52,061 nucleotides of DNA from a bacterium (GCA_030430495.1 JAUIKM010000041.1:1-52061); one strand, 5' to 3'. Shown: positions 1-9,245, counted from the first letter of the stretch. The notes: generated from the sequence alone by a model not told the origin. A program made the numbers and translations.

Positions 1-582
1 CCTTCGAATAGTCATTGATTTAACTCCATACAGTCATTAAACATTTGTGGCACAAGCGCACGGCAATCCCTGCCCCGCCAATCCGTGATCTGCAGATTGG
101 TGCGGAGAATCGCCAGGCGATTTTTTGAATATGTTTGACTGATTGACTCCGATATGCACGCGCCGCACGGTATGCGCAGCTGTGTGATGTGCTTTACCGC
201 GATCCGGAGCCAATTAGTTGGGCTGAGACTGGAACGCCAAGCATTCAATGTAGATCAAGTGGGCGTCATAGATCCAACGTTGTGCGGCTGACAGACATTG
301 TGATTTGTCATATGGTGCGCTTCAGCCTGCTGCAATGATAGTTTATATTATTAATACAACAAAGTATTTTTGTGCATTTCTGTAAGACCAGCCATAGACC
401 GGCAACCGTCACACTGTTGTATCTCCAACAGTCTTCTTCTGTTGAATTCATGGCCTGTTTTTACCGCGTCGCTTTTGCAACACCGTGTCACTAAATGCCG
501 CCTCATCGGCACTCACGACTGGGTGGCCGTCTGAGTCTTCCGCGGCAGACAAATCCTATTCAAGCGACCAAGGCTCAAACAT
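1..582. other. Gene-free stretch at window start
   Basis: No convincing gene is seen. The only sizeable open frame (12-248, minus) has no ribosome binding site, signal or recognisable motif. Base composition is AT-richer than the neighbouring genes, especially around 330-380. The downstream side receives the acylphosphatase stop at 583. No strong terminator hairpin with a T tract was found. Confidence 0.5.
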
Positions 583-870
583 TCAACGCCTGATCTCAAA
601 TCCCCTGAACTCCCCACTCGCAGAGTAAAACTGCGCTGAACACTCGCTGACCCGCGACATCGGCGGCCCGAGGCGCAGGCGTGACGCCAGTTCTTCCAGC
701 GCGGCGCGCGGGCCCTCCGCAACCGTCAGGACTGCGCCGTCGCTCTGGTTCCGCGTCCAGCCCGTCAACCCGAGATCCCGCGCCTGCTGAAGAACAAAGT
801 ACCTGAAACCGACGCCCTGGACGCGTCCGCGCACGGTGATTTCTATCCGGTTCTGTTGCTCTGCGGCCAT
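583..870 (-). CDS. acyP: Acylphosphatase
   Basis: A 95-residue protein matching the usual size of acylphosphatase, a small cytoplasmic enzyme that hydrolyses acyl phosphates such as acetyl phosphate or 1,3-bisphosphoglycerate. The signature GRVQGVGFRYFV is at residues 15-26, giving the phosphate-binding Arg23. GWTRNQSDGAV follows at 37-47 with the catalytic Asn41. The ATG at 870 is chosen because the family fold begins a few residues later; the frame is open for 28 more codons upstream with no homology. It lies 177 bp downstream of the three T9SS cargo genes on the same strand and may be at the end of that transcript, but no functional link is evident. Confidence 0.93.
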   Translation of the reverse strand: MAAEQQNRIEITVRGRVQGVGFRYFVLQQARDLGLTGWTRNQSDGAVLTVAEGPRAALEELASRLRLGPPMSRVSECSAQFYSASGEFRGFEIRR

Positions 871-920
871 AGCGTTCAAAGACAAAAAGTTGTCGGATTG
901 ACCATGCGCCTGTTTGCGGC

Positions 921-949
921 ACGGAGATGAACAAAAAGAAAAAGCGGGC
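921..949 (-). repeat. Weak copy of the dispersed TTTTGTTCGTC-type repeat
   Basis: Read on the minus strand this stretch is a GCCCGC block, a pyrimidine run and TTTTTGTTCATC. It resembles the copies at 41854, 13726, 46424 and 50311 but is shorter and more diverged. It sits just upstream of the acylphosphatase start. Confidence 0.3.
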
Positions 950-1047
950 AACAATCGTGCCCGCGCCTGGTATTCGGCAAGGTAAACAACGCCCGCAGGT
1001 ACGGCCCGAATCCGTTAAACAAACCGGCGGGAAGTGAGCGCTTCGCG

Positions 1048-1914
1048 TTAATTCAACACAACAAAAGAACGCGAAGCCAGCGTCACGCCGCGCTCGGTCT
1101 CCAGCAGTCGCGCCTGGTATACGCCGGCGGGCAGACTGCCGACGTCGATGCGCATCTCGCCGGCGGAAGAAGCGGGCAGGTGTAGTATCTTTTCAAGCGC
1201 GCCGCGCATATCGCGGATTTCCAGAACGGCGGGACGCGTGCGGGCGGGCAGCGCAACCGTAATGAAGTCGACCGCCGGCTGCGGATAAAGGCGCAGCGAC
1301 ACAGGCGCCTCGACTTCCTGTACGTCCGAGGTGGTGACACCCTCAAAGGTAAAAGCTGCCGGCGCCTTGAAGTTTCCTTCAACTTCAACAAAACGCGGCG
1401 TAAACGGGTCCTGCTGTTCGTATTCGGAAATTGTCGACTTAAACAGGTCGCCATTGTTCCAGCACAGATCGGTCGTGCCCTCGGACACACGCACGCGGTC
1501 GAGTTTAACCTGGCAGACCACGCGCTCTTCCATTGCGGGAATTTTAATGGCGCGCGACTCCAGTTCTTCGCCCGATTCAATCTGCGGTGAAATCAAGGCG
1601 ATAAAGATGATATTGCCCTGCGTCACCTGTGCGTCGTAGTCGTACCAGTCCAGCACGTCTACGTTGGGATGCGTGGCGCTGATCGTCGGCGCGGAGATGA
1701 AATTTGCGTTGTTAAAACAGAGCACAAAGTCGCTCTCGCTCAGGTAGAGATCCGATTCGCTGATGTTAAATATGCTTATGTCAAAGTGAAACACCGGGCC
1801 GTCCATGCGCTGGTTTTCCACGGAGACGATAAAACGCGTCATCGCCGCGGCGTGGGCGGCGCCGAACACAAGCAGGAGCAGTGTAAGAAGAATCTTGCTC
1901 AACAATCGCGACAT
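1048..1914 (-). CDS. Secreted protein with T9SS C-terminal sorting domain (trio member 3)
   Basis: 288 residues. A signal peptide covers residues 1-24, with a long Leu-rich core ending at AHAAA. The body (about 25-200) is a beta-rich domain with the paired-Cys layout seen in the two upstream paralogues. From about residue 202 there is a T9SS type A sorting domain: LYPQPAVD at 209-216, then a GVYQARL strand near 270 and a terminal SFVVLN. In Bacteroidota such domains direct transfer across the outer membrane and then cleavage or anchoring. It is the most diverged of three tandem paralogues and lies 57 bp behind the preceding one, so one transcript is likely. Ligand or substrate unknown. Confidence 0.85.
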   Translation of the reverse strand: MSRLLSKILLTLLLLVFGAAHAAAMTRFIVSVENQRMDGPVFHFDISIFNISESDLYLSESDFVLCFNNANFISAPTISATHPNVDVLDWYDYDAQVTQGNIIFIALISPQIESGEELESRAIKIPAMEERVVCQVKLDRVRVSEGTTDLCWNNGDLFKSTISEYEQQDPFTPRFVEVEGNFKAPAAFTFEGVTTSDVQEVEAPVSLRLYPQPAVDFITVALPARTRPAVLEIRDMRGALEKILHLPASSAGEMRIDVGSLPAGVYQARLLETERGVTLASRSFVVLN

Positions 1915-1971
1915 GTCGCTGTTTCCCGTTAAAATGAGGCCGCGCGGAAGTCCGCCTGTCCCGCGGCAAGT

Positions 1972-2838
1972 TTACTTGGCCAGCATAAAACCAACGCTGC
2001 CGATCTGCTTGCCGTTGCCGTCGCGCACATGCACCACGTAGGCGCCCGTTGCCAACCCGGCCGGCAGCTCAAGATCGGCAACTTCACCGGCGCCGTTGGT
2101 CGAACGTTTAAATGTCTCCACAACGCGACCCGTTACGTCGTAGATATCGAGCAGCACCTGCGTGAAAGGATGCTCCGGAATGGAAACGGTCATTAGATCG
2201 CGCACCGGATTGGGCCAAACACCGATGTTGGAGGCCGGACTCGGGACAACCGTGCCGCCCTCACATTGCTGCAGGTTAACATCCACGAGGAATTCACGAT
2301 CGGCGAAAGGTTCTTTCTCAGGGTAGGAATGCACTATGGTCTGAAAGCCGCGAAAAAAGCCGAAGTTGAAACCGGCCGGGATGGACGGTTCACAGATGGT
2401 GCCGACCACCACGCGGAAGAGATGCACTTTTTCGTCGCGGCCGACATTGATAATCCGATCGCTGATATCGGTTTCGCCATCCTGAATCAATGGCGCATTT
2501 AAACTGAATCCAAATGCGTTTTCAGCGAGGCTGCTCAGGTCGCTTACATCGTCGTTGTAACCGAAGAGGCGCAGCGCCGGGGCGAGCGTCACCTCGATGG
2601 AGGGCGCGCCGCAAAAACGGCGCACATCACATTCAAACACAAAGTCCGCCGTAGCGAGATTGAGCGGCTGCGAACCCGCATTGAGCGCGTAGACATCAAA
2701 AACCGAAGCATTCCCTTCGTCGGGCTGGTTCTCAATGCACAGGCTGAAGTCGGTCTGTCCGCGCAGTTCAACCGCAAATACGGCGGTTAAACAAAAAAGC
2801 GCGGACAGGATATTCAGGAGGGTTCCGGGAAGCGGCAT
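1972..2838 (-). CDS. Secreted protein with T9SS C-terminal sorting domain (trio member 2)
   Basis: 288 residues with an N-terminal signal peptide (cleavage probably near residue 27, before QTDFSLC). The body shares with the 2906-3760 protein the pattern LNLATADFVF, then a Cys a few residues on, then NAFGF, DRII and RVVVGTIC, suggesting a conserved beta-sandwich with disulphides. The C-terminal sorting domain starts near residue 205 with VWPNPVRD and contains YDVTGRVV and GAYVVHV, typical of T9SS type A. No enzymatic motif is visible. Most likely an exported adhesin-like or matrix protein, inferred only from architecture. Confidence 0.87.
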   Translation of the reverse strand: MPLPGTLLNILSALFCLTAVFAVELRGQTDFSLCIENQPDEGNASVFDVYALNAGSQPLNLATADFVFECDVRRFCGAPSIEVTLAPALRLFGYNDDVSDLSSLAENAFGFSLNAPLIQDGETDISDRIINVGRDEKVHLFRVVVGTICEPSIPAGFNFGFFRGFQTIVHSYPEKEPFADREFLVDVNLQQCEGGTVVPSPASNIGVWPNPVRDLMTVSIPEHPFTQVLLDIYDVTGRVVETFKRSTNGAGEVADLELPAGLATGAYVVHVRDGNGKQIGSVGFMLAK

Positions 2839-2905
2839 CTGGATGTGTTAAGTCGTGCTTTGTGTATTCCGTTGACTGTTGTGTAATCGGTCTGCCGCCA
2901 CAAAG

Positions 2906-3760
2906 TTACTTCGTCACCATAAAACTGGCGCTGCCGACCTGTACGTCGCGCGCGTCGGTCACGGTCACAACATAGGCGCCGGCCGGGACTTCACTGGGCA
3001 TCTGCAGGTCGTTAACTTCGCTGTTGCCCGTCGTTTCAGCTACGTAGGATTGCACCACGCGGCCCGAAACATCGATAACGTCGATGGTGAAACGCTCAAA
3101 GGGGCGGTTTTTAATCAACAGGTTGTAGTCTTCGCGCACGGGATTCGGGAACACCACGATATTGGACTCGACCGGTTCCGGTGCGGGGTCGCTGCCGTCG
3201 CAGATCGTAAACCCTTCGTCGATATTAAACTCTTTGCCGCGGAACGGCGGAAACTCCGGATAGGAAAACACGGTGGTGCTGAAGGAACGCGCCGCGCCGA
3301 AGCGAATGTTGCTGGGTACGCTGCGGTTGCAGACGGTGGAGACGACAACCTGAAACAGTCGTCGGCTCTGGTCTTTGTTAATCTGCAGAATGCGATCCGT
3401 TATCACGCTGATGTCGTCTTCCACAAAGGGCGCAACAAAGGCAAAACCAAAGGCGTTGTTTTTGATTTCCGTTAAGTCGCGCACGACAAAATCGTAGCCC
3501 AACAGACGAAGTTCATTGTCGAGTTTAACATCGATAATCGCCGCATCGCAGAAGTGGTCGCGATTGTACTGAAAAATGAAGTCGGAGGTAGCCAGGTTGA
3601 TCGGCGCCGATCCCGTGTTTTTCATGTACACGTCGTACACCACCGTATTGCCTTCATTGCGTTCGCCCGACACACACAGCTCGTAACGCGGCTGCGCCGT
3701 CGCGGCTGTCGCGGCAAGGACAAAACACACCAGCACCCAAATCCATTTGTGACTCTGCAT
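2906..3760 (-). CDS. Secreted protein with T9SS C-terminal sorting domain (trio member 1)
   Basis: 284 residues; signal peptide 1-22 ending ATAATAQ. The start at 3760 is backed by a GGAAGAG ribosome binding site. The body carries INLATSDFIF, NAFGF, DRILQI and FQVVVSTVC, closely matching the 1972-2838 protein. From residue 201 FPNPVRED opens the T9SS type A sorting domain, continuing with VIDVSGRVV and GAYVVTV. It is the first gene of a tandem trio transcribed towards the acylphosphatase, with gaps of 67 and 57 bp. The function of the mature domain is unknown. Confidence 0.87.
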   Translation of the reverse strand: MQSHKWIWVLVCFVLAATAATAQPRYELCVSGERNEGNTVVYDVYMKNTGSAPINLATSDFIFQYNRDHFCDAAIIDVKLDNELRLLGYDFVVRDLTEIKNNAFGFAFVAPFVEDDISVITDRILQINKDQSRRLFQVVVSTVCNRSVPSNIRFGAARSFSTTVFSYPEFPPFRGKEFNIDEGFTICDGSDPAPEPVESNIVVFPNPVREDYNLLIKNRPFERFTIDVIDVSGRVVQSYVAETTGNSEVNDLQMPSEVPAGAYVVTVTDARDVQVGSASFMVTK

Positions 3761-4030
3761 GATTTTCTCTTCCTGATTTTTTTGCTTGTCCCCGAGTGAG
3801 AGCTTTCAGGTTCGTCGGCAAGGCTGCGGGGCCGAGGTCACCGTATTTTCTCCGGTCAAAAAGCCGGAAGCCGGGCGGTCCGGTTTGTCGAATCGGGAAT
3901 AACCAAGCCAATGGCGCTTAAGTTACGCGACAGCGGACAAAATTGGAAGGCAATTCCGGGTCTGCCCACAACTTACCCAATTGGCCGCCAAGCCGTGTTC
4001 CGACAAGTACCCAACGACGACTGAGCGCTG

Positions 4031-5500
4031 TTATTCGCGCATGAGCGCTTCAATTTCATCAGCCCGGCGCGGAAGGTCGGCGGAAAGAATTTCAACTCCG
4101 TCGTCGGTAATCAGCACATTGTCTTCCACGCGGATGCCAATATTCCACCAGCGTTCGTCGCAGGGGCTGCCCTGCGGCACGTAGATTCCCGGTTCGACGG
4201 TAAACACAAACCCGGGTTTGAGCCAGGAGGAGGAACTCACGTCGTGCACGTCCAGCCCCAGCCTGTGTGAGACGCCGTGCGGAAAGTACCAGCCCACCTC
4301 GTCAAACGTGCGCGTCACGCCCAACCGCAGCAGTCCATTGCCCAGCACGCGTCTGCAGGTCGTGAACAGTTCGCTCCACGGCATGCCCGGGCGGCAGAGC
4401 GCAAAGACGCTGTCCTGCGCCTCCAGCACCAGGTCGTAGAGTTGGCGCTGCTCCGGACTGAATGTGCCGTTGACGGGGAAAGTGCGCGTGATATCGGCCG
4501 TGTATCCGCAGAACTCCGCGCCGCAGTCCATCAGCACCAGGTCGCCGTCCCTGGTCTGCCGCCTGTTGTCGATGTAGTGCAGGATGCAGGCGTTCGATCC
4601 GCTGCCGACGATGGAGGGATAACCGACGGCCTGCGCGCCCTGCATAAAAAAGGCGCTTTCCATGATGGTTTCCAGCTGGTACTCCCACATGCCCGGCTCC
4701 GCGCGGCGCAGCGTCTGGCGAAAACCTTCCAGGGTGCGGTCGATGGCGTTGTGCAGCAGGACCACTTCCTCCGGACCCTTGATTTCGCGCATGGCGTTGA
4801 TTTCCTCGCGCAGACTGCGCAGTCGAACATGCGGGTATTTGGCGTCGAAGTAGTCGCGCACCTGGTTTTCCAGGTAAGTGCGGCTCAGAAACAGCGGGTT
4901 TTGGATGAATTTGGTGGGCCACTGCGAGACGTAGGCGGTTTTCACCCGGGCCAGCAGGCGAGACATAAATTCACCGTATCCGTCCAGTGATGCGGTGTGC
5001 ACGCCGTAGGCGTCGGACGCCTCCTGGCGGTCGAGAGTCGGGCCGTGCCACAGCGCATCGCGCGGATCCTGCTCTCTGACAAAAAGCAGTTCGTCGACCG
5101 GGTCGCCGTCCGCCTGGGCGGCGATGCCGTTTTTGATCAGGACCAGCACCATACCGGGTGCGTCGGCCCCGGTCAGGTAGAGCATGTCGCTGCTCTGGCG
5201 GTACTCAAAATCGACGTCGTTCTGTCGGTTGCGCACGTCCGCGCTGAAAAAGAATGCGGCCGAGCTGTCGCTCATCTGTTCCAGCAGCAGGGCGCGTCGG
5301 GCGGCGTAGACGCTCACGGGCACGCCGCAGGATTCGCGCTCGACGGTATACCTGACGTCGGGCGGCTGGGCGACGAGCTGCGGCGCCGCGGCCGCCGGGC
5401 AGAGGCACATCAGCATCAGGCGGGCGAACAGTGAGCGGAATACTGTGCCGCGGCTGCGGCGCGCGAGGACTTGTTGGTTCTGCGTCTTCAAACGTGTCAT
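4031..5500 (-). CDS. pepP: Exported Xaa-Pro aminopeptidase (M24B, aminopeptidase P type)
   Basis: 489 residues. Residues 1-45 look like a signal peptide: a basic start, a hydrophobic stretch at 22-44, then a site near VAQ. This implies a periplasmic or secreted form. The N-terminal aminopeptidase P domain spans about 60-225 and the M24 'pita-bread' domain about 230-489. All five dimetal ligands can be read: Asp325 (LMDCGAEF), Asp336 (TADITRTF), His412 (PHGVSHRLGLDVHD), Glu436 (TVEPGIYVP) and Glu459 (IRVEDNVLIT). The enzyme removes N-terminal residues preceding proline and usually needs Mn2+. An AGGTGG ribosome binding site precedes the start. It is divergent from pfkA. The symbol is by family; the exported form may carry another name. 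Confidence 0.93.
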   Translation of the reverse strand: MTRLKTQNQQVLARRSRGTVFRSLFARLMLMCLCPAAAAPQLVAQPPDVRYTVERESCGVPVSVYAARRALLLEQMSDSSAAFFFSADVRNRQNDVDFEYRQSSDMLYLTGADAPGMVLVLIKNGIAAQADGDPVDELLFVREQDPRDALWHGPTLDRQEASDAYGVHTASLDGYGEFMSRLLARVKTAYVSQWPTKFIQNPLFLSRTYLENQVRDYFDAKYPHVRLRSLREEINAMREIKGPEEVVLLHNAIDRTLEGFRQTLRRAEPGMWEYQLETIMESAFFMQGAQAVGYPSIVGSGSNACILHYIDNRRQTRDGDLVLMDCGAEFCGYTADITRTFPVNGTFSPEQRQLYDLVLEAQDSVFALCRPGMPWSELFTTCRRVLGNGLLRLGVTRTFDEVGWYFPHGVSHRLGLDVHDVSSSSWLKPGFVFTVEPGIYVPQGSPCDERWWNIGIRVEDNVLITDDGVEILSADLPRRADEIEALMRE

Positions 5501-5627
5501 GCTTTTTCCACCTGCTCAAATTTCTGTAATTTTCGCCGTCAACTTGCTCTGTCGCGTGCCTGCGGGCACGAGCTTCCAGATGCGGAAACTGTTCCGCCGG
5601 GGGCATTTGCAAACGAACACGGCGGCC

Positions 5628-6593
5628 ATGAGCTCCAAAAGAATAGTCATAATCACCAGCGGCGGCGATGCGCCCGGCATGAACGCGTTTATCCGCGCCG
5701 CCTGCCGCGCCGCGCTGCACGAAGGCTGGGACGTGTACGGCGGCCGCCGCGGCTACGAAGGACTGATCAACGACGATTTTGTGCCGCTGGACCGCGCCGC
5801 AACGGCCAACCGGATAGCGCGCGGCGGCACCTTCCTGGGCACGGCGCGCTCCATGGAGTTTTTCAAGCCTGAAGGCCGCGCCAAAGCCGCTGCAAATTTA
5901 CACAAACGCGGCATCGACGCCCTTATAGCCTGCGGCGGCGACGGCACCTTCCGCGGCGCGGAACTGCTGCAGGCCGAACACGGCATCCAGGTGGTCGGCG
6001 CGCCGGGCACGATCGACAACGACCTCGTCGGCTGCGACTACACCATCGGCTACGATACCGCGGTCAACACGGCGGCGGAAGCCATCGACCGCATTCGCGA
6101 CACGGCGGAATCGCACGGCCGCACCTTCTTCGTCGAAGTGATGGGCCGCCACGCCGGCAGCATCGCGATGGACGTCGGCGTCGCCTGCGGCGCGGAATTT
6201 ATCGCCGTGCCGGAGACGGTCACCAACCTGGCGGAAGTGTGCGCCCACATGCACCGCAAAGGACCGCAAAAACGGTTCATCGGCGTTATCGGCGAAGGCG
6301 ACGAGGAAGGCGACGCCACGATGATTGCCGCCAAAATGAAGGAAACGTACGGCATCGAGGTCAAGGTAACGATCCTGGGCCACATCCAGCGCGGCGGCTC
6401 GCCGACGGTACGCGACCGCATTCTTGCCTCCCGGCTCGGAGTGGCGGCCGTGGAAGCGGTCCGCAACGGGGCAAGCAATATAATGGTGGGAGAAGTCGGC
6501 AGCAGCATCGTACACACGCCGCTGGCGGAAACTTTCGGAACGCACAAACCCATCCGTCCCGGTATATTGCAGCTTGCAGAAATATTGACCTGA
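5628..6593 (+). CDS. pfkA: ATP-dependent 6-phosphofructokinase
   Basis: 321 residues, the standard length of bacterial PfkA. It phosphorylates fructose 6-phosphate to the 1,6-bisphosphate in the cytoplasm. Visible motifs are the N-terminal SGGDAPGMNA, GGDGTF (103-108), PGTIDND with catalytic Asp130, MGRHAG and HIQRGGSPTVRDR. Glycine in GGDG and in GTIDND, instead of the GGDD/KTIDND of pyrophosphate enzymes, argues for ATP as donor. The ATG at 5628 is chosen because the frame extends 61 codons upstream without homology and across the divergent pepP start. It heads a run with nadK (28 bp away) and pyk. Confidence 0.96.
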   Translation: MSSKRIVIITSGGDAPGMNAFIRAACRAALHEGWDVYGGRRGYEGLINDDFVPLDRAATANRIARGGTFLGTARSMEFFKPEGRAKAAANLHKRGIDALIACGGDGTFRGAELLQAEHGIQVVGAPGTIDNDLVGCDYTIGYDTAVNTAAEAIDRIRDTAESHGRTFFVEVMGRHAGSIAMDVGVACGAEFIAVPETVTNLAEVCAHMHRKGPQKRFIGVIGEGDEEGDATMIAAKMKETYGIEVKVTILGHIQRGGSPTVRDRILASRLGVAAVEAVRNGASNIMVGEVGSSIVHTPLAETFGTHKPIRPGILQLAEILT

Positions 6594-6621
6594 CAACGAA
6601 AAGAGAGTACACGACACAAGT

Positions 6622-7521
6622 ATGACCAGCACCGGCACCTGTTTTGGCCTGTTTACCAACACGAGCAAACCCGCGGCAATCCGTTCGGCGGAATACGCGG
6701 TGCAACTGCTCCAGGCCGCCCATGCCAAATGCTGCGTCGAGCCGTCGGTAGCCGTCCATTTTTCGCAAAAAACACGCGAGTACGTGCGCGAGGTCGAGCT
6801 GGACCAGTTCGGCAAGTTCGCGGACGTGATTATCAGTTTTGGCGGCGACGGCACGATGCTGGCGGCCGCGCGCAGCTTCCTGGACGCAGAAATCCCGATC
6901 ATGGGCATCAACCTGGGGCACCTGGGTTTCCTGGCCGAGTTTGCCGTCGACGAACTGGAAAGCGCCATTACTTCCGTGCTGAAGGGCGACTACCTGCTGG
7001 AGGATCGCTTTGCGCTGCACGCGTCCTTCGGCGACCGCGAGGCCTACGCGCTGAACGATTTTGTCGTGCACCAGTCCGAAATCGGGCGCATGATCAGTCT
7101 GCGCGCCAGCGTCGACGACGAAACCGTGGCGGAGTACCGCGCCGACGCGCTGATTGTTTCTACGCCGACGGGCTCCAGCGCCTACAACCTTTCCGCCGGC
7201 GGCCCGCTGATCGCGCCGTCGTGCAGCGTCGTCTGCCTGACGCCGGTTTCGCCGCACGCTCTGACGTTCAGACCGCTCGTGGTGCCGGACACGGCAGAAA
7301 TCCGCCTGGAGGAATCATCGGGCCGCGCGCTCTGCGACCTGATAGCCGACGGCGTCAACATCGGCAAGATCGACAGCGGCGGCGTGGTGACGATCCGCCG
7401 GTCTGATCAGAAGATCAAACTGCTGAAGCGCGCGCAGCGCTCCTACTTCGACATTCTGCGCACCAAACTCCTGTGGGCGGCCGATGCAACCGGCAGCGAC
7501 GCAGGCCACAAAGACTCCTGA
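6622..7521 (+). CDS. nadK: NAD kinase
   Basis: 299 residues. It makes NADP+ from NAD+ and ATP or polyphosphate, the only known route to NADP. The kinase signature SFGGDGTML is at 72-80, NLGHLGFLAEF at 98-107 is the next conserved block, the NAD-contacting pair reads ND (145-146) in place of the commoner NE, and the Gly-rich TPTGSSAYNLSAGGP is at 181-195. An AAAGAGAG purine tract precedes the start. It lies between phosphofructokinase and pyruvate kinase on the same strand with gaps of 28 and 40 bp, so co-transcription is likely. This would tie NADP supply to glycolytic gene expression (inference). Confidence 0.96.
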   Translation: MTSTGTCFGLFTNTSKPAAIRSAEYAVQLLQAAHAKCCVEPSVAVHFSQKTREYVREVELDQFGKFADVIISFGGDGTMLAAARSFLDAEIPIMGINLGHLGFLAEFAVDELESAITSVLKGDYLLEDRFALHASFGDREAYALNDFVVHQSEIGRMISLRASVDDETVAEYRADALIVSTPTGSSAYNLSAGGPLIAPSCSVVCLTPVSPHALTFRPLVVPDTAEIRLEESSGRALCDLIADGVNIGKIDSGGVVTIRRSDQKIKLLKRAQRSYFDILRTKLLWAADATGSDAGHKDS

Positions 7522-7561
7522 ACGCCGGGCGCAGCCTGCCCGACTCACATTGGAAAACGAC

Positions 7562-9016
7562 ATGGCTCTGGAAAACTATAAAACCAAGATCCTGTGCACC
7601 GTCGGCCCGGCCATCAAGTCGGCCGACAAGCTGGAAGAGGTCATCCGCGCGGGCGGCAATGCGTTCAGGCTCAACTTTTCGCACGGCTCCCATGCGATGC
7701 ACAAGGAAACAATCGAGCGCATCCGGGCCGTCGAGAAAAAACTCGGCATCGCCATTCCGATCGTCGCGGACGTGCAGGGCCCCAAGATCCGCGTCGGCGA
7801 TCTGAAAAACGACGTCGTCAGCCTGATCAACGGCCGCGAAGTGCTGCTGGCGCACGACGCACACTGGAAACGCATGGGCTGCCCCGAGGAGATAATCCCG
7901 GTGCAGTACGGTTCGCTGGCCAGGGACGTGCGCAAGGGCGACGAACTGCTGTTCGACGACGGCCTGCTGAAAGTCAAGGTGCTGGAGACGCAGGACAACA
8001 TCGTGCGCGCGCTGGTGAGCGTCGGCGGCCTGCTCAAATCGCGCAAGGGCATCAACCTGCCGAACGTGAGCATCAGCCAGCCCTCGCTGACGGAAAAAGA
8101 CAAGGCGGACATCGAGTTCGCCGTGGAGCACGACTGCGACTACATCGCCGTGTCCTTTGTGCGCAACGCCAACGACGTCATCGCCGCCAAGACGCTGATC
8201 CGGCGACTCAAAGGCAACCAGAGCGTCATCGCCAAGATCGAAAAACCCGAAGCGCTGGTGAACATCAAGGCGATCATTGAGGCGTCCGACGCCATCATGA
8301 TTGCGCGCGGCGACCTGGGCGTGGAGATTCCCGCCTCCAAGGTTCCGACCGTGCAGAAAGAAATCATCAAGCTCTGCAACGAATGTGCGATGCCCGTCAT
8401 CACAGCCACGCAGATGCTCGAATCGATGGTGCAGAATCACCGGCCGACACGCGCCGAAGCCAGCGACGTGGCCAACGCCGTGCTCGACGGCACCGACGCC
8501 GTCATGCTGAGCGCGGAGACATCCGTCGGCGCTTTCCCGATTGAGGCCGTGGCGTACATGCGGCGCATCTGCACCGAAGCCGAAAAACTCTTCGCCGCAT
8601 CGGAAGACCGCCTGCCGCACACCATCCTGGCGGACAACCTGCACGAAGAAGATGCGCTGACGAGTTCCGTGGCGCGCGCCGTTGTGGCGATTTCCGAAGA
8701 GGTGGCGATCAAAGGTATTGCCGTCCTGACCTACACGAGCCGCACGGTGCGTTTTATTGCGCATAACAGACCGGATATCCCGATCATCGCCATTACGCTA
8801 CAGACGCCGACCGCCCGCAAGGTCAATCTGCTGCGCGGCGTACACGCCGTCCTCATGCAGCAGTTTACTTCAACCGATGATGCGGTTGAAGCTATCAAAA
8901 CAAAGCTGGTGCGCGACCGCCTGTTTCCGTCGGGTTCCCAGGTCGTCATTACCGTCGGCCGGCCGCTGCAGCAGCTGGCCCGGACCAACATGATTTCGAT
9001 CGAAAAACTTCCCTGA
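7562..9016 (+). CDS. pyk: Pyruvate kinase
   Basis: 484 residues, matching type I/II bacterial enzymes (470-480). It converts phosphoenolpyruvate and ADP to pyruvate and ATP. Seen: TKILCTVGP near the N-terminus, FRLNFSHG (35-42) with the substrate-site Arg, Asn and Ser, VIAKIEKPEAL with the catalytic Lys, MIARGDLGVEIP with Mg ligands, and the long helix MLESMV...RAEASDVANAVLDG. The C-terminal allosteric domain is complete. The ATG at 7562 aligns with family starts; an ATG at 7484 would overlap nadK by 38 bp and add 26 unconserved residues. Last gene of the pfkA-nadK-pyk run. Confidence 0.96.
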   Translation: MALENYKTKILCTVGPAIKSADKLEEVIRAGGNAFRLNFSHGSHAMHKETIERIRAVEKKLGIAIPIVADVQGPKIRVGDLKNDVVSLINGREVLLAHDAHWKRMGCPEEIIPVQYGSLARDVRKGDELLFDDGLLKVKVLETQDNIVRALVSVGGLLKSRKGINLPNVSISQPSLTEKDKADIEFAVEHDCDYIAVSFVRNANDVIAAKTLIRRLKGNQSVIAKIEKPEALVNIKAIIEASDAIMIARGDLGVEIPASKVPTVQKEIIKLCNECAMPVITATQMLESMVQNHRPTRAEASDVANAVLDGTDAVMLSAETSVGAFPIEAVAYMRRICTEAEKLFAASEDRLPHTILADNLHEEDALTSSVARAVVAISEEVAIKGIAVLTYTSRTVRFIAHNRPDIPIIAITLQTPTARKVNLLRGVHAVLMQQFTSTDDAVEAIKTKLVRDRLFPSGSQVVITVGRPLQQLARTNMISIEKLP

Positions 9017-9040
9017 TCTACCCGAAAATGCCGCCCGATC

Positions 9041-9079
9041 CGGCCGATTAAAAGAATATTGCCGCCATGTAATCGGCCG
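9041..9079. repeat. 10-bp perfect inverted repeat after pyk
   Basis: CGGCCGATTA (9041-9050) and TAATCGGCCG (9070-9079) are exact complements around a 19-base loop, 24 bases past the pyk stop. There is no T tract after it. It could be a 3'-end stabilising hairpin, a weak terminator or a protein-binding site. Confidence 0.5.
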
Positions 9080-9212
9080 TCGCCATTCTGTCAAAACCCC
9101 GTGCACCGACGCAATCCGGCATTTTATTGACGCATCTTTGACGTTATTTCGACAGAGGCGTCATGCCAGTTTTTACGATTAACAATGTGGAAGCTTTGTG
9201 GAAACAAATGCC

Positions 9213-9245
9213 TTTTGGACAGCGAGCGCGCAGTATATATTGGGC
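9213..9245 (+). promoter_or_regulatory. Possible promoter / NrdR-box-like sequence upstream of nrdJ
   Basis: TATATATTG at 9234-9242 matches the core of the NrdR box (published form about ACACWATATATWGTGT); the full 16-mer at 9230-9245 matches at roughly 12 positions. The same bases can be read as a -10 (TATATT, 9236-9241) behind TTGGAC (9215-9220) at a short 15-base spacing. NrdR represses ribonucleotide reductase genes in many bacteria, but usually through two boxes. Only one is visible here, some 385 bases before the nrdJ start. Weak evidence. Confidence 0.25.

Noticed and set aside
12-248. 78-codon minus-strand frame at window start
   Set aside because: No ribosome binding site or recognisable sequence; could be chance.
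5628-6593. Pyrophosphate-dependent phosphofructokinase
   Set aside because: The donor-site residues are Gly (GGDG, GTIDND) as in ATP enzymes, not Asp and Lys.
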